A DNA stretch of 64,000 nt from Shewanella waksmanii ATCC BAA-643 (GTDB lineage: Bacteria; Pseudomonadota; Gammaproteobacteria; Enterobacterales; Shewanellaceae). Under the pieces are notes generated by a model that saw only the letters and a list, made by a program, of their open reading frames with translations, was not told the DNA's origin and ran no database searches. This document shows, one piece after another, positions 26,101 through 35,100 of the stretch. The stretch spans positions 198,396-262,395 of the forward strand of contig NZ_KI912497.1 of assembly GCF_000518805.1 (NCBI RefSeq), written 5' to 3'. Numbering within the stretch: the stretch's first letter is position 1; every line of letters starts with the position of its first letter. The position numbers and the translations under genes were made by a program.

Positions 26101-27258
26101 TGTTGGGGCAGCGATTTGCCATGACTCTAGGCCCGCTAAGGGCATGGATGGCACCAATGGCAAGAGCGGCAATAAACCGTTCAAGTTAAGTTTATTGAGC
26201 ACAAAGTCATTACCGAAATCGCTATGACTTAGGCTAAAATCGAGATCCGGCCAAGCTTCATTATTGGTCGAAAAAGCTAAATCTTTACTGCGAATTTGCC
26301 AGCCACTTTCATCTGGTAAGTAATGAACACTACCGGCTTGAACTTCAAATCTCTGTGGCTGCTCATTTAGGTGCCACTGTAACCAACTGGGTTGAAACGC
26401 GACCATTGCCGAATCTATGTGGCGGCCAGCTAACGTTAACCAAGCTTCTAAATTAACCACACCTTCGAGCGCAAGAGTACGCTGATTATCATAAGGGTCG
26501 GTTTGACGTGATGCCCACTCTCCTAGATCTAAAGAGTTTGCCGCCAAGTAAACCTGACCCGTTAAGCTATCGGGTTGGTAACCACTACCCACGATATCAA
26601 TGTCTAAAGATAGCTGCTCAACACTCACAGCTTCTTTGTCCAAATATACTTCGCCGCGACCTTGATGACGGCCATCGCTATTTAGCCAGCGCAAGTTTCT
26701 AATATGAATAGGTCGAAAGTCATGATGTTCGCTCAGCAGTTGTAAACTGGCATCTGATATCGCGAACCGATCTAACTGCTCAAGCAGCAAGGCGTAAAGC
26801 CAGTCAATATTAGTACTTGGCTGGCTATCGCTATTAGTCCGCGAAGATTGGGGGCTGGAACTAGAGTTAAGCTGGTCTATGTCTAAAGCAACATGCACGC
26901 CATCAAAAATCACCGTCTCAATTTGCGGTTGAGTGGTGAGCAGTGTTTGCCAAAAATCGAGCTTAATATGCACATTGTCAATGACTGCCGTAACCGGTAT
27001 TCGCTCTTGATAAGGAATCACCATGCGCTTCATGGTTAATGCCGGGCCGTAGGCCTGCCATTCCGCCGCTAATTTGTCTAACTGAATCTCTATTTGGTAT
27101 TGCTGCTCAATATAACTAATGACCTCATAGCGCACATCATCAAGCTTAGGCAGCAAGCCACGGATAAGGCTAACGACCAGAGCAAACAGGACGAGGATAA
27201 TTGCTAAGGTTTGCCAACAAAGTCGGCCAAACTTTTTTGGACAAAAATTCAATGGCAC
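23056..27258 (-). CDS. yhdP: YhdP, AsmA-like outer-membrane lipid transport protein
   Basis: The 1400-residue protein has an N-terminal signal anchor (about residues 13-33). The rest is a very long stretch of beta-rich repeats typical of the AsmA/TamB clan, with the TIGR02099-type C-terminal domain (DLGKGHLSEVSDKGARIFSLFSLDSLLRRLSLDFSD near 1145). In E. coli YhdP works with TamB and YdbH to carry phospholipids to the outer membrane. The last 120 residues, rich in Glu, Pro and Gln, are low complexity and may be disordered. They run over the start of the nitrilase gene by 77 bp. yhdP follows rng with a one-base overlap, as in many gammaproteobacteria. Confidence 0.94.
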   Translation of the reverse strand: MPLNFCPKKFGRLCWQTLAIILVLFALVVSLIRGLLPKLDDVRYEVISYIEQQYQIEIQLDKLAAEWQAYGPALTMKRMVIPYQERIPVTAVIDNVHIKLDFWQTLLTTQPQIETVIFDGVHVALDIDQLNSSSSPQSSRTNSDSQPSTNIDWLYALLLEQLDRFAISDASLQLLSEHHDFRPIHIRNLRWLNSDGRHQGRGEVYLDKEAVSVEQLSLDIDIVGSGYQPDSLTGQVYLAANSLDLGEWASRQTDPYDNQRTLALEGVVNLEAWLTLAGRHIDSAMVAFQPSWLQWHLNEQPQRFEVQAGSVHYLPDESGWQIRSKDLAFSTNNEAWPDLDFSLSHSDFGNDFVLNKLNLNGLLPLLPLVPSMPLAGLESWQIAAPTGQLQQIHIQHRPNSPLALSLNAKALSWNHFGSVPGLEMFDVNVTTNTERLIVDLPEQELQLDFGDGFIAPLVFDSQATTLEYDIDDQSLIAPNLHLENNDIKFAIAAKLDLQDSAYLNLLADVSIKNAANAGRYYPLKGMSDALVGYLNGALIAGYTDDAKVIWRGAFSEFPYSQQQGIFQAGFTLQQAEFKFQPQWPAVTGLTLDALFENAAMDLWVKQGQLMDVSAAGTYVGIPLMNHESMLAVKADLSTSGEAATQVLLQSPLKDNVGATLQVVQIQGDIEGELDLSIPLYDGADELIKGSVNFDNTPVYISEPGVQLNAVTGRVDFVNEVVTGEKISALLYDQPVSLTFDTERVNKNYGLNLDLNGAWQVDKLPKVLANPLSPYYQGEFDFDGAMTLIFDQTGYRIQAQVSSDLVGTELRLPGEFYKSVETPRKLTAELIGDNKQSSLGIRLSDQMEFWGGFDEVSGNHLSHFDILLGRPFKPGDQLSRDKGRLQLDLKQANFDAWLPIINAFTTQSSNIPNAAVDDLLSHELMRERRSFFPPLLAIDAEIGQLDLMGQPFTHLVFNATPTVNAWRFDGQADEFEGRIDFYPDWNTQGLKIVAKRFDVAPVTKTAENRVYEHNTVMQNMPPLAADVDEFSMYGKPLGHLVLQGTPEGENYRIQTLSITTDDSQLRGDGTWTLADGQNRTEFNLALTADKFDVLSERLGIDPGLKEAPVDVQATLGWQGAPYAFSLPTLDGQIVFDLGKGHLSEVSDKGARIFSLFSLDSLLRRLSLDFSDVFGKGLYFNDFSGTLDIDKGVIKTTDTQMNAVAGTMRVRGYTDLMTESLNYDIRFAPQLGSSVPTVVLLSTGGWTLGLGAFALTKVLEPVIEVISEIRFRLTGTMSEPKLEELERKSKEIEIPESVLPREPSSSAEPAAEVGEQTTTQLADEQAAGIEQPASGVELPQQQIEAMPQFDDKVVPIVPKTTEPELEKPEPAVSAEQQDESQSTSVPKQSRRQQQLGVYQVAA

Positions 27259-28760
27259 TACATTATTACCACATCAAAACGATTTTGAGCATACATAGGT
27301 TCGTTTTGTAATCGGACTCGTTTGCCAATATACACACCTAGCTCTGCCACTAAATGGCTCTCTTCACCCGTTAAACTGTGGTGCACGGCTGGCGAGCAGT
27401 AGACTAAAAACTCATCGGCATCATAGGCACGATTAAGGCGAATCACTTCACGGAAGATCTCATAAGAAACTGTTTCTACCGTCTTCAGACTCCCCGTACC
27501 TAAACATGAAGGGCACTCGCCACATAACACATGCTCTAAGCTTTCACGGGTGCGCTTACGAGTCATCTCAACTAACCCTAGGCCAGAAAACCCACTGATA
27601 TTGGTTTTCACCCTATCGGTAGATAATGCTGCTTCTAAGCTAGTTAATACCCGGCGCTTATGTTCCTCATCAATCATATCAATAAAATCAATAATGATGA
27701 TGCCGCCTAAATTACGTAGCCGTAACTGACGGGCAATGGCTTGAGTCGCTTCAAGGTTGGTATTAAAGATGGTTTCTTCAAGATTGCGATGACCCACAAA
27801 TGCGCCAGTATTAATGTCGACTGTTGTCATTGCTTCAGTCTGGTCGATAATCAAATAACCACCAGATTTGAGCTCAACTTTGCGCCCTAATGCCCGCTGA
27901 ACTTCATTTTCAACATCATAAAGATCGAAAATAGGAACAGGACCTGAGTAATGTTCAATCTTTTCAGCGATTTCAGGCATAAATTCTTGAGAGAACTGCA
28001 CGAGCTCCTCATAGGTTTGCCCTGAATCAACCTGTATTTGATCGAGTTCAGTGCCGACAAAGTCACGCACTATGCGCACTGGCAAGGCCAAATCTTGATA
28101 TAACAGCGCCACTCCAGGACGTTTACGGCGCTCACTGACTTTCGCCCAGACACGACGTAAAAATGCCGCATCTTGCACTAACTCTTGTTCACCGGCGCTT
28201 TCAGCGGCGGTACGAATAATAAAGCCACCATCTTCGTCGACAAAAGGCTCAGTTAACCCTTTTAAACGCGCTCGAATTTCTTCCGACTCAATTCGCTGTG
28301 ACACCCCAACATGGCTAGAGCCTGGCATAAACACTAAGTAGCGTGACGGTAAGGTAATATCAGTCGTTAAGCGTGCGCCTTTGGTGCCCAGCGGATCCTT
28401 AACCACTTGCACCATAATATCTTGGCCTTGGCGCACTAGCTCAGCAATATCGCGCACCACAAAATTGCCTTTCTCTACATCCGCCACACATTCAGTATGC
28501 GGCACGATATCTGAAGCATGTAAGAAAGCCGCTTTATCTAGGCCGATATCAACAAATGCCGCCTGCATCCCCGGTAAGACACGGCTGACTTTGCCTTTAT
28601 AGATATTACCCACAATACCGCGTTTCATGCGGCGTTCAATATGCACTTCTTGCAATACGCCATGCTCTACCAACGCGACTCTCGCCTCGGTAGGTGTCAC
28701 GTTAATGAGCAGCTCTGAACCGATTTTCTTCTGGACTTTATTTTTTATAAACTGGCTCAT
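27258..28760 (-). CDS. rng: Ribonuclease G
   Basis: The 500-residue enzyme is very close to E. coli RNase G. It has the S1 region with GNIYKGKVSRVLPGMQAAFVD, the catalytic DVNTG-type site (TTVDINTGAFVG) and IIIDFIDM. The zinc-link motif is CGECPSC near residue 403. It processes the 5' end of 16S rRNA and some mRNAs. I start at the ATG at 28760. A GTG three codons upstream is also possible. Either way, about 15 residues precede the usual E. coli start, giving a slightly longer, lysine-rich N-terminus. It belongs to the mreBCD-maf-rng-yhdP block. Confidence 0.96.
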   Translation of the reverse strand: MSQFIKNKVQKKIGSELLINVTPTEARVALVEHGVLQEVHIERRMKRGIVGNIYKGKVSRVLPGMQAAFVDIGLDKAAFLHASDIVPHTECVADVEKGNFVVRDIAELVRQGQDIMVQVVKDPLGTKGARLTTDITLPSRYLVFMPGSSHVGVSQRIESEEIRARLKGLTEPFVDEDGGFIIRTAAESAGEQELVQDAAFLRRVWAKVSERRKRPGVALLYQDLALPVRIVRDFVGTELDQIQVDSGQTYEELVQFSQEFMPEIAEKIEHYSGPVPIFDLYDVENEVQRALGRKVELKSGGYLIIDQTEAMTTVDINTGAFVGHRNLEETIFNTNLEATQAIARQLRLRNLGGIIIIDFIDMIDEEHKRRVLTSLEAALSTDRVKTNISGFSGLGLVEMTRKRTRESLEHVLCGECPSCLGTGSLKTVETVSYEIFREVIRLNRAYDADEFLVYCSPAVHHSLTGEESHLVAELGVYIGKRVRLQNEPMYAQNRFDVVIM

Positions 28761-28856
28761 GATCTTCACTCACTTGCAAAAAGATTAAACACATCACCGC
28801 ACAAAGCAGCGCCCAACACCTGATCATATCGCAAGCCTTAGCGATATGGCTCGGCG

Positions 28857-29438
28857 TTACAAAATGGCAAATTCAGCTAATAGTTGCCGAGTCTCAACCA
28901 ATGGCAGCCCAACGACCGCAGAATAACTGCCTTCAATGCGGGCGACAAAACTTCCACCTAACCCTTGAATACCATAGGCGCCGGCTTTATCCATTGGCTC
29001 TTTAGTCGCGACATAAGCTGCTATGTCTGCAGAACTTAATTGACTAAAGGTCACCAAGGTTGTCACCACAACATGTTGCGTTTGCTTACCATCGGTCACC
29101 GCGACAGCTGTCATTACCTGATGCTGATTACCCGACAACGACGCTAACATACGTTTCGCATCTTCACTGTCTTTGGGTTTACCTAACACCTCTTCTGCCA
29201 ATACCACAATGGTATCAGAGCCAATTACCACCGCTGATTCTTGCGCCGTTAACTCATAGCCCGCGAGTGCCTTTTCTTGAGCTAATCGAGCAACAAATGC
29301 TGCTGCGCCCTCGCCGGGTTGTATGGTTTCATCAATATCAGCTGCTAAAGATGTAAAACTAAAATCCTGATTCAGAAAGCTCAACTGCTGCAACAGTTCA
29401 CGCCGCCTAGGCGACGCGGATGCTAATACCAATGACAT
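28857..29438 (-). CDS. maf: Maf/YhdE nucleotide pyrophosphatase
   Basis: The 193-residue protein begins MSLVLASASPRRRELL, the Maf signature, and has the catalytic aspartate in VIGSDTIV and the KPKDSEDAKRML motif. It matches YhdE, the dTTP/UTP pyrophosphatase, thought to cleanse modified nucleotides and to arrest division when overproduced. It lies two bases downstream of mreD and about 96 bp upstream of rng. Neighbourhood and length are standard for gammaproteobacteria. Confidence 0.95.
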   Translation of the reverse strand: MSLVLASASPRRRELLQQLSFLNQDFSFTSLAADIDETIQPGEGAAAFVARLAQEKALAGYELTAQESAVVIGSDTIVVLAEEVLGKPKDSEDAKRMLASLSGNQHQVMTAVAVTDGKQTQHVVVTTLVTFSQLSSADIAAYVATKEPMDKAGAYGIQGLGGSFVARIEGSYSAVVGLPLVETRQLLAEFAIL

Positions 29439-29440
29439 AC

Positions 29441-29929
29441 TTAGCGTACCTTATACAAACGCCTGACACGGCGTAAAATCCAAAATACCCACCACCAGAT
29501 AAACAAGCTAGAAATCGCGGGCCAAAAAAGAGAAGCATCAAACGTAGCGCTGTCGACAACAAACTGCACCCAAAACACAATTAAATGGTACAAACTAACA
29601 ATACAAGCCACCATCAAGGATTGTTGCCACATAGGGAAATTACGTAAACGCTGAAAATGAAGCACGACAACGTAAATCACCAAAGCCATCGCTAATGAGC
29701 GAATACCAAGATGGGCGCCGAGCAAAATATCAAGCAGTAATCCAAGTATCCAGGCAGTTAAGATGTTGTACCTATGGGGTAATGCCATAGCCCAATAGAT
29801 TGTGACTAGCAGCAACCAGTCAGGTCTAAAGCCTTCAACAAGGTCTGGCAAAGGCATAATTTGAAATAGCATTGCCACTAAAAAGCTCAGCCAGACGACC
29901 CAACGGCCATTAGGAATATGCATGCTCAC
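29441..29929 (-). CDS. mreD: Rod-shape determining protein MreD
   Basis: The 162-residue protein has about five membrane segments. The N-terminal PNGRWVVWLSFLVAMLFQIMPLPDLVEGFRPDWLLLVTIYWAMALPHR is the MreD signature. It is an inner-membrane member of the elongasome, linking MreB/MreC to peptidoglycan synthesis. Start and mreC stop overlap by four bases, giving translational coupling. Confidence 0.95.
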   Translation of the reverse strand: MSMHIPNGRWVVWLSFLVAMLFQIMPLPDLVEGFRPDWLLLVTIYWAMALPHRYNILTAWILGLLLDILLGAHLGIRSLAMALVIYVVVLHFQRLRNFPMWQQSLMVACIVSLYHLIVFWVQFVVDSATFDASLFWPAISSLFIWWWVFWILRRVRRLYKVR

Positions 29930-30810
29930 TGGCTAGCCTCCGGCGTTGAATCGGTTACCATTTCAGCGGAGTCAAGTTCTGCTTCTCGCGCTTCCTCTTG
30001 CACATCAGGCCAAAGCAGCAGTAGATATCGAATGCGATCTAAGGCAGCCAATGGCTGAGCCGAGACAGTGGCATAGTTTTGACCATCATCTTTGACTACA
30101 TTCATGACTCTTGCGACGGGATAGCCCTCAGGAAAACGATTACCTAAACCCGAAGACACCAATAAATCTCCTACGCGAATATCGGTACTTTTGGCAACGT
30201 GCCGTAGCTCTAATTCATCAAGCACACCTGTACCATTGGCAATCATCCGCACGTCGTTACGGGTCACACGCACAGGAATGGCATGGGCAGGATCGGATAG
30301 CAGCAACACGCGGCTGGTCAAGGCGCTCACTTCAACGACTTGACCAACAACACCTTGGGCGTCAACAACGGGCTGACCAACAAATACGCCATTGCGCTCA
30401 CCATGGTTAAGCACCACATAATGCCGATATGGATCACTGGCCACCTCCATCACTTCGGCAACGACTTTCTTGGCATCCATATGCACAGGGGAACCAAGCA
30501 ACGCCCGCAACCGGTCGTTCTCTTGGCGCAGGTGCTCAAATCGCTGCAAACGTTCACTCATTAGCAACTGTTGGTTTAACAGTGCTTGATTTTGCTTAGC
30601 TAACATATCGCGGGTGGCGAAGCTTTCAGCAGACCAATCGAGCATGGCACCGGGAATGTTGGCAACAAATTGTAGTGGACTAAGGAGCGAGGAAACAGAC
30701 TTTCTGGCGGGCTCTAATTTATCATTGGTCAGCAGTAGAAGTACCGACAGTAGAATCGCTAAGGTCAGGCGAAATTGGTTTGAGATACCACGAGCAAAAA
30801 TGGGCTTCAT
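29926..30810 (-). CDS. mreC: Rod-shape determining protein MreC
   Basis: The 294-residue bitopic protein has a single membrane segment at about residues 12-27 and a short coiled coil (about 68-105, with NDRLRALLGSP at its end). A beta-barrel periplasmic domain follows, containing GVVGQVVEVS and SSGLGNRFPEGYPVARV. MreC organises the elongation machinery through contact with MreD, PBP2 and RodA. The C-terminal tail of about 25 residues is acidic and Glu/Ser-rich, without fold. It lies 113 bp downstream of mreB. Confidence 0.95.
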   Translation of the reverse strand: MKPIFARGISNQFRLTLAILLSVLLLLTNDKLEPARKSVSSLLSPLQFVANIPGAMLDWSAESFATRDMLAKQNQALLNQQLLMSERLQRFEHLRQENDRLRALLGSPVHMDAKKVVAEVMEVASDPYRHYVVLNHGERNGVFVGQPVVDAQGVVGQVVEVSALTSRVLLLSDPAHAIPVRVTRNDVRMIANGTGVLDELELRHVAKSTDIRVGDLLVSSGLGNRFPEGYPVARVMNVVKDDGQNYATVSAQPLAALDRIRYLLLLWPDVQEEAREAELDSAEMVTDSTPEASQ

Positions 30811-30923
30811 AAAACACTTAAGGCAGCTTGAATTGACAACCCTGATTGATACATAAACATAACATACTTAGTTGGTGTTTAATATCAAGGGGCTGCCAGC
30901 TCAACGCTGCCTGCTAAACAAAA

Positions 30924-31973
30924 TTAATTTTCGTCGGAGAATAGATCGCCGCCGTGCATATCAATCATTTCTAGTGCTTTACCACCGCCACGTGCAACGC
31001 ACGTTAACGGGTCGTCAGCAACCATAACTGGAATCCCAGTTTCTTGCATCAACAGTCGGTCAAGATCGCGCAACAACGCGCCACCGCCAGTTAATACCAT
31101 ACCGCGCTCAGAGATATCCGATGCAAGTTCTGGTGGCGACTGCTCTAACGCGACCATCACTGCACTAACAATACCTGAAAGGGCCTCTTGCAATGCCTCT
31201 AAGATTTCATTGCTATTTAGGGTGAAGCTACGAGGTACACCTTCTGCAAGGTTACGACCGCGTACTTCAATTTCCAACACTTCATCACCTGGGTAGGCGG
31301 TACCGATACTATGCTTAATACGCTCGGCTGTGGCTTCGCCCACTAAGCTACCGTAGTTACGACGTACGTAGTTGATAATGGCTTCATCAAACTTATCACC
31401 ACCAATGCGCACTGACGATGAATACACCACGCCATTAAGTGAAATGATAGCGACTTCAGTGGTACCACCACCAATATCAACCACCATTGAACCTGTTGCT
31501 TCAGAAACCGGCAAACCCGCACCTATTGCAGCAGCCATCGGCTCTTCAATGAGATAGACCTCACGGGCACCAGCGCCCATGGCAGATTCGCGGATTGCAC
31601 GGCGTTCAACTTGAGTGGCGCCAACAGGTACACAAACCAGAACCCGAGGGCTTGGACGAAATACACTATTGTTGTGTACTTGCTTAATAAAATGCTGCAA
31701 CATTTTTTCGGTAACATAGAAGTCGGCGATAACACCGTCCTTCATTGGGCGAATCGCTTGAATGTTGCCCGGCGTACGCCCCAACATTTGTTTTGCTTCT
31801 GTACCAACAGCTGCTACAGACTTTTGTCCACCACTACCGCGCTCGCCACGAATAGCCACAACTGATGGCTCGTTTAATACGATGCCTTCCTCGCGAACAT
31901 AAATAAGAGTGTTAGCGGTACCCAAATCGATCGATAGATCGTTAGAAAAAATGCCACGCAGCTTTTTGAACAT
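30924..31973 (-). CDS. mreB: Cell shape actin homologue MreB
   Basis: The 349-residue protein has the N-terminal SNDLSIDLGTANTLIYV (phosphate 1 loop) and VCVPVGATQVERRAI. It also has VDIGGGTTEVAIISL (phosphate 2) and the adenosine motif LTGGGALLRDLD, as in all MreB proteins. It forms membrane-bound filaments that direct lateral wall synthesis. It is the first gene of mreBCD, with a 220 bp upstream region separating it from mshQ, which is read in the same direction. Length is the family norm. Confidence 0.97.
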   Translation of the reverse strand: MFKKLRGIFSNDLSIDLGTANTLIYVREEGIVLNEPSVVAIRGERGSGGQKSVAAVGTEAKQMLGRTPGNIQAIRPMKDGVIADFYVTEKMLQHFIKQVHNNSVFRPSPRVLVCVPVGATQVERRAIRESAMGAGAREVYLIEEPMAAAIGAGLPVSEATGSMVVDIGGGTTEVAIISLNGVVYSSSVRIGGDKFDEAIINYVRRNYGSLVGEATAERIKHSIGTAYPGDEVLEIEVRGRNLAEGVPRSFTLNSNEILEALQEALSGIVSAVMVALEQSPPELASDISERGMVLTGGGALLRDLDRLLMQETGIPVMVADDPLTCVARGGGKALEMIDMHGGDLFSDEN

Positions 31974-32193
31974 GTAACCAGCCTGTCTCAGTGGAGTCGG
32001 AAAAATAAAAATCAGGTAACTTTATCAATGCCACCCTGATTCCACAAGCGTCTTGAGGTTAACATTTGCTAATCCAGCGATTTTTTTTTAATTCCAACTA
32101 AAAAGAACAAAAAACAAACAGGTTACCGAGAAGTTTTACCTAAATACGCCAACAAACTGTCAGTATTCACTTGGTTTGTCATGCCGGAACTCT

Positions 32194-35100
32194 TTAGCGC
32201 ACTTCACGCCAAAAAATCACTTTATCATGGCCTCTGTAGGTACCCCAAAATCCACTGGCCCTAGGGTCATACAAGGTAGAACCAGCACCATCCCAATTCC
32301 AGTACCATTTAAGCCAAGGTGCAACGTGTTGCTTCAATGGCACTTCCCCAGTGGTATTAGGTACCTGAAAGTAGATATTACCGACACCATTGCTGATAGT
32401 TGATGATTGGATAAGCAAACTCGGTTCAACAAAAGCATCAATTTCTGGGAACCCATTGGGGTAGTCCATAAATAACCCAGTCTCTGGTATTTCCGAATCA
32501 TCGACTGATGCCAGCGTATTGAAAACCGAACAACTATCATCGGTATTGGTGATCCAAGTCGGATTGCCAGACACAGCATCAACTGCCGAAACATATTCAG
32601 TCCGTAGAGGCAAACGCAAGCTTTCTGATTGCGGACCGTAGCCATTGTCCAGCACTAGGCGACCATATCGTTGCCCAATGTTTTTATCTTCGCCTATGTT
32701 GGTGAAGGTATAACTCAAACAACTCCCGTCGTAGTCGGCTTTATAACAAATGCCATCTGCGTCGGTGACATCTTCAATGGCTAAGGTTAAATCAAACAAT
32801 GCGTCAAAAGGTGCAACAGGCGCGGTACCGCGTTGATACTTCACGGTACCACTGGCGAGGTAGACGCTGTTTGCCGTTAGTGTTAAGTAGGAAACACTGC
32901 CTGACAATCCCGGCGCTTCGCCATCGACCACAGTCGCTACAGTACTTTTATCGGTATAACTGCGCCCGCTCCATTGGTTTTGCGCAGCAATGTCTTTATC
33001 CATATAGCGCCACCAATCACCATTTTGATAATTACTGGTTATCGCCCCAGATTTCGCATGACCAATAACTTCAATCTTTGGCTGTGCCCCGGCAGCATAG
33101 CTCATTGGCTGGTCCATATAACTAAAGCTGCCGCAAGCATCATCTAATTCGGGAGTATTGGCACTGATAGCTAAATACGCAGGAGTAAAACGGCCAAAGA
33201 TTTCACTACTGTAATTTTCTTTAGCAATAGTCATATCAAAGTAAACTAAATCTTTACTGAGCTGCGCGGTTACCGTACCCACTTCATTCCATGTTTGCAG
33301 GACTTGCTCAGCGGATTCACCACTGGCTAAAGCAAAGTCGATACTGGTAACGCCAAAAGAGCTACTTGCACCATTGCTGGGTTGATGAACTTGGGGGTTA
33401 ATTGCAATCGCCGAGTGTTCAAAATTTTGCAACGCGACATTGTCAGAGAAATCATTATCGCCTTCTGACTCCCACTTAACAGCTTTAACCAGCATCGTAA
33501 AACCTTCACCGGATTTAGCTAATATTTGGCAGCTCGCATCATAGGGATCGCCAGCGCTGCAGGTACCATTGTTAGTAGCATTATAAAAATGAAAACCGGC
33601 CGGCGCGGCAACAAAATTGTCTTGATGTTCTAATAAGACCGATTCGCCATCTTCAAGCACTAATACATGAGAAGCAGCAAGACTGACCTGACCCGCCTCT
33701 GGGTAGGTAGCCTGTAACCGTGCAATGCCATTGGCGTCAAAGCTAACATCAAGGCTTGCTGAACTGCCCCCATCAATGCTTTCAGACACGGCGACACTAT
33801 TAAGACTCGCTAATGTCAAAGCAGCAGGGTTGTTTACAGAGCTGGGATTAAGGTAATCAAAGCTAAAATCGACTGTTTTAGTTTCACTACTAAATAGTGG
33901 GCCACACTGCTGAGTTTGCGTGTCTTTAGCTACTGCAAATAATTGAAATTCATCTGTCGTTTTGCCCGCTAGCGTATTTGGCACATCAAAATAAAAACCG
34001 TTATCGTCAAAGGTAAGTAGACATTGATCAATATTGGCAACTTCAACACCATCAATAAAGCAACGGTAAGGTCCACTGGGCGAAGTCGCCCCTAAACCAA
34101 CCTTCACCGTACCGCCATCACCATGCCATAAATCTGCCGCTGGAACGGTTTGCCCAGTAAAGACCTCGGTACTATAAAAGGTATCATTCTTAGTCAGTTC
34201 AACGCTTGCGGTCACTGAAGTCAAACTCGTGCAGTCATCATTAGCGCAACTGCGAATAGTGATAGGTTTAGCAGCGCAGCTTAGTGCGCCAGAACTAAAC
34301 TCAATGCGGTAATGATTAACCGCTGGCGGCTCTGGGGCATACTCAAAGGCAAAATAACCAATATCTTCAGCCAAATGATTTCTATCATTGTCAGAGTATT
34401 GGTCTTCATCAATAACAAAGCTAAGGGTACCGCTGAAATCATCTTTCAAACAGCGACGTGTCCAGCCACCATCGCCCCCACGGCGTGCCATCTTACTCGC
34501 GATGGTTAACGGTTGAGCGGGATAACTGTTTTGATAACTATTATTAAAATCGCACTGCTGATCTAACCTGCGAGTCCTATTGCCATCACCATGATTTAAC
34601 GCTATGGCAAATTCGTAAAGCACTGCTTCACCATTAACCGTCATGGTGCCACGCCCCAACCCGGCTACATAACCTAAGGTCTCAGCGGTGGTAATATTGC
34701 CGGCGATTTCCGAAGTTTCAATGGCGATATCAAACTCGTCGCCATCACTGTCAACATTGTTCACCACGGGTGTGATAAAACGGTTATTGTTTCGGGATAA
34801 TGTTTGTGCGACTACAGTGGGTTTGCTACCAAACTGATGATTAAACTCGACATCCTCGTAGCCTCTACCAGAAGCAGGCAATCTGCGGCCTTGATACTCA
34901 ATAGTATCGACTTTGTCGGCTTGCAGGGCGCTGCCGCGGCTCAAAAAACGATACCCTGGCTCCATAACAAAATAGTCGATATCCACCATGGCCTTGGCAT
35001 TGGTGCTGCTGCGTGGCGGGTTGTCTTGTAATATGCTCACAGAGCCATGATTAGCAGCATAGCTGCTTATACGTACATCAGACGGGCCATCAAAACGCGC

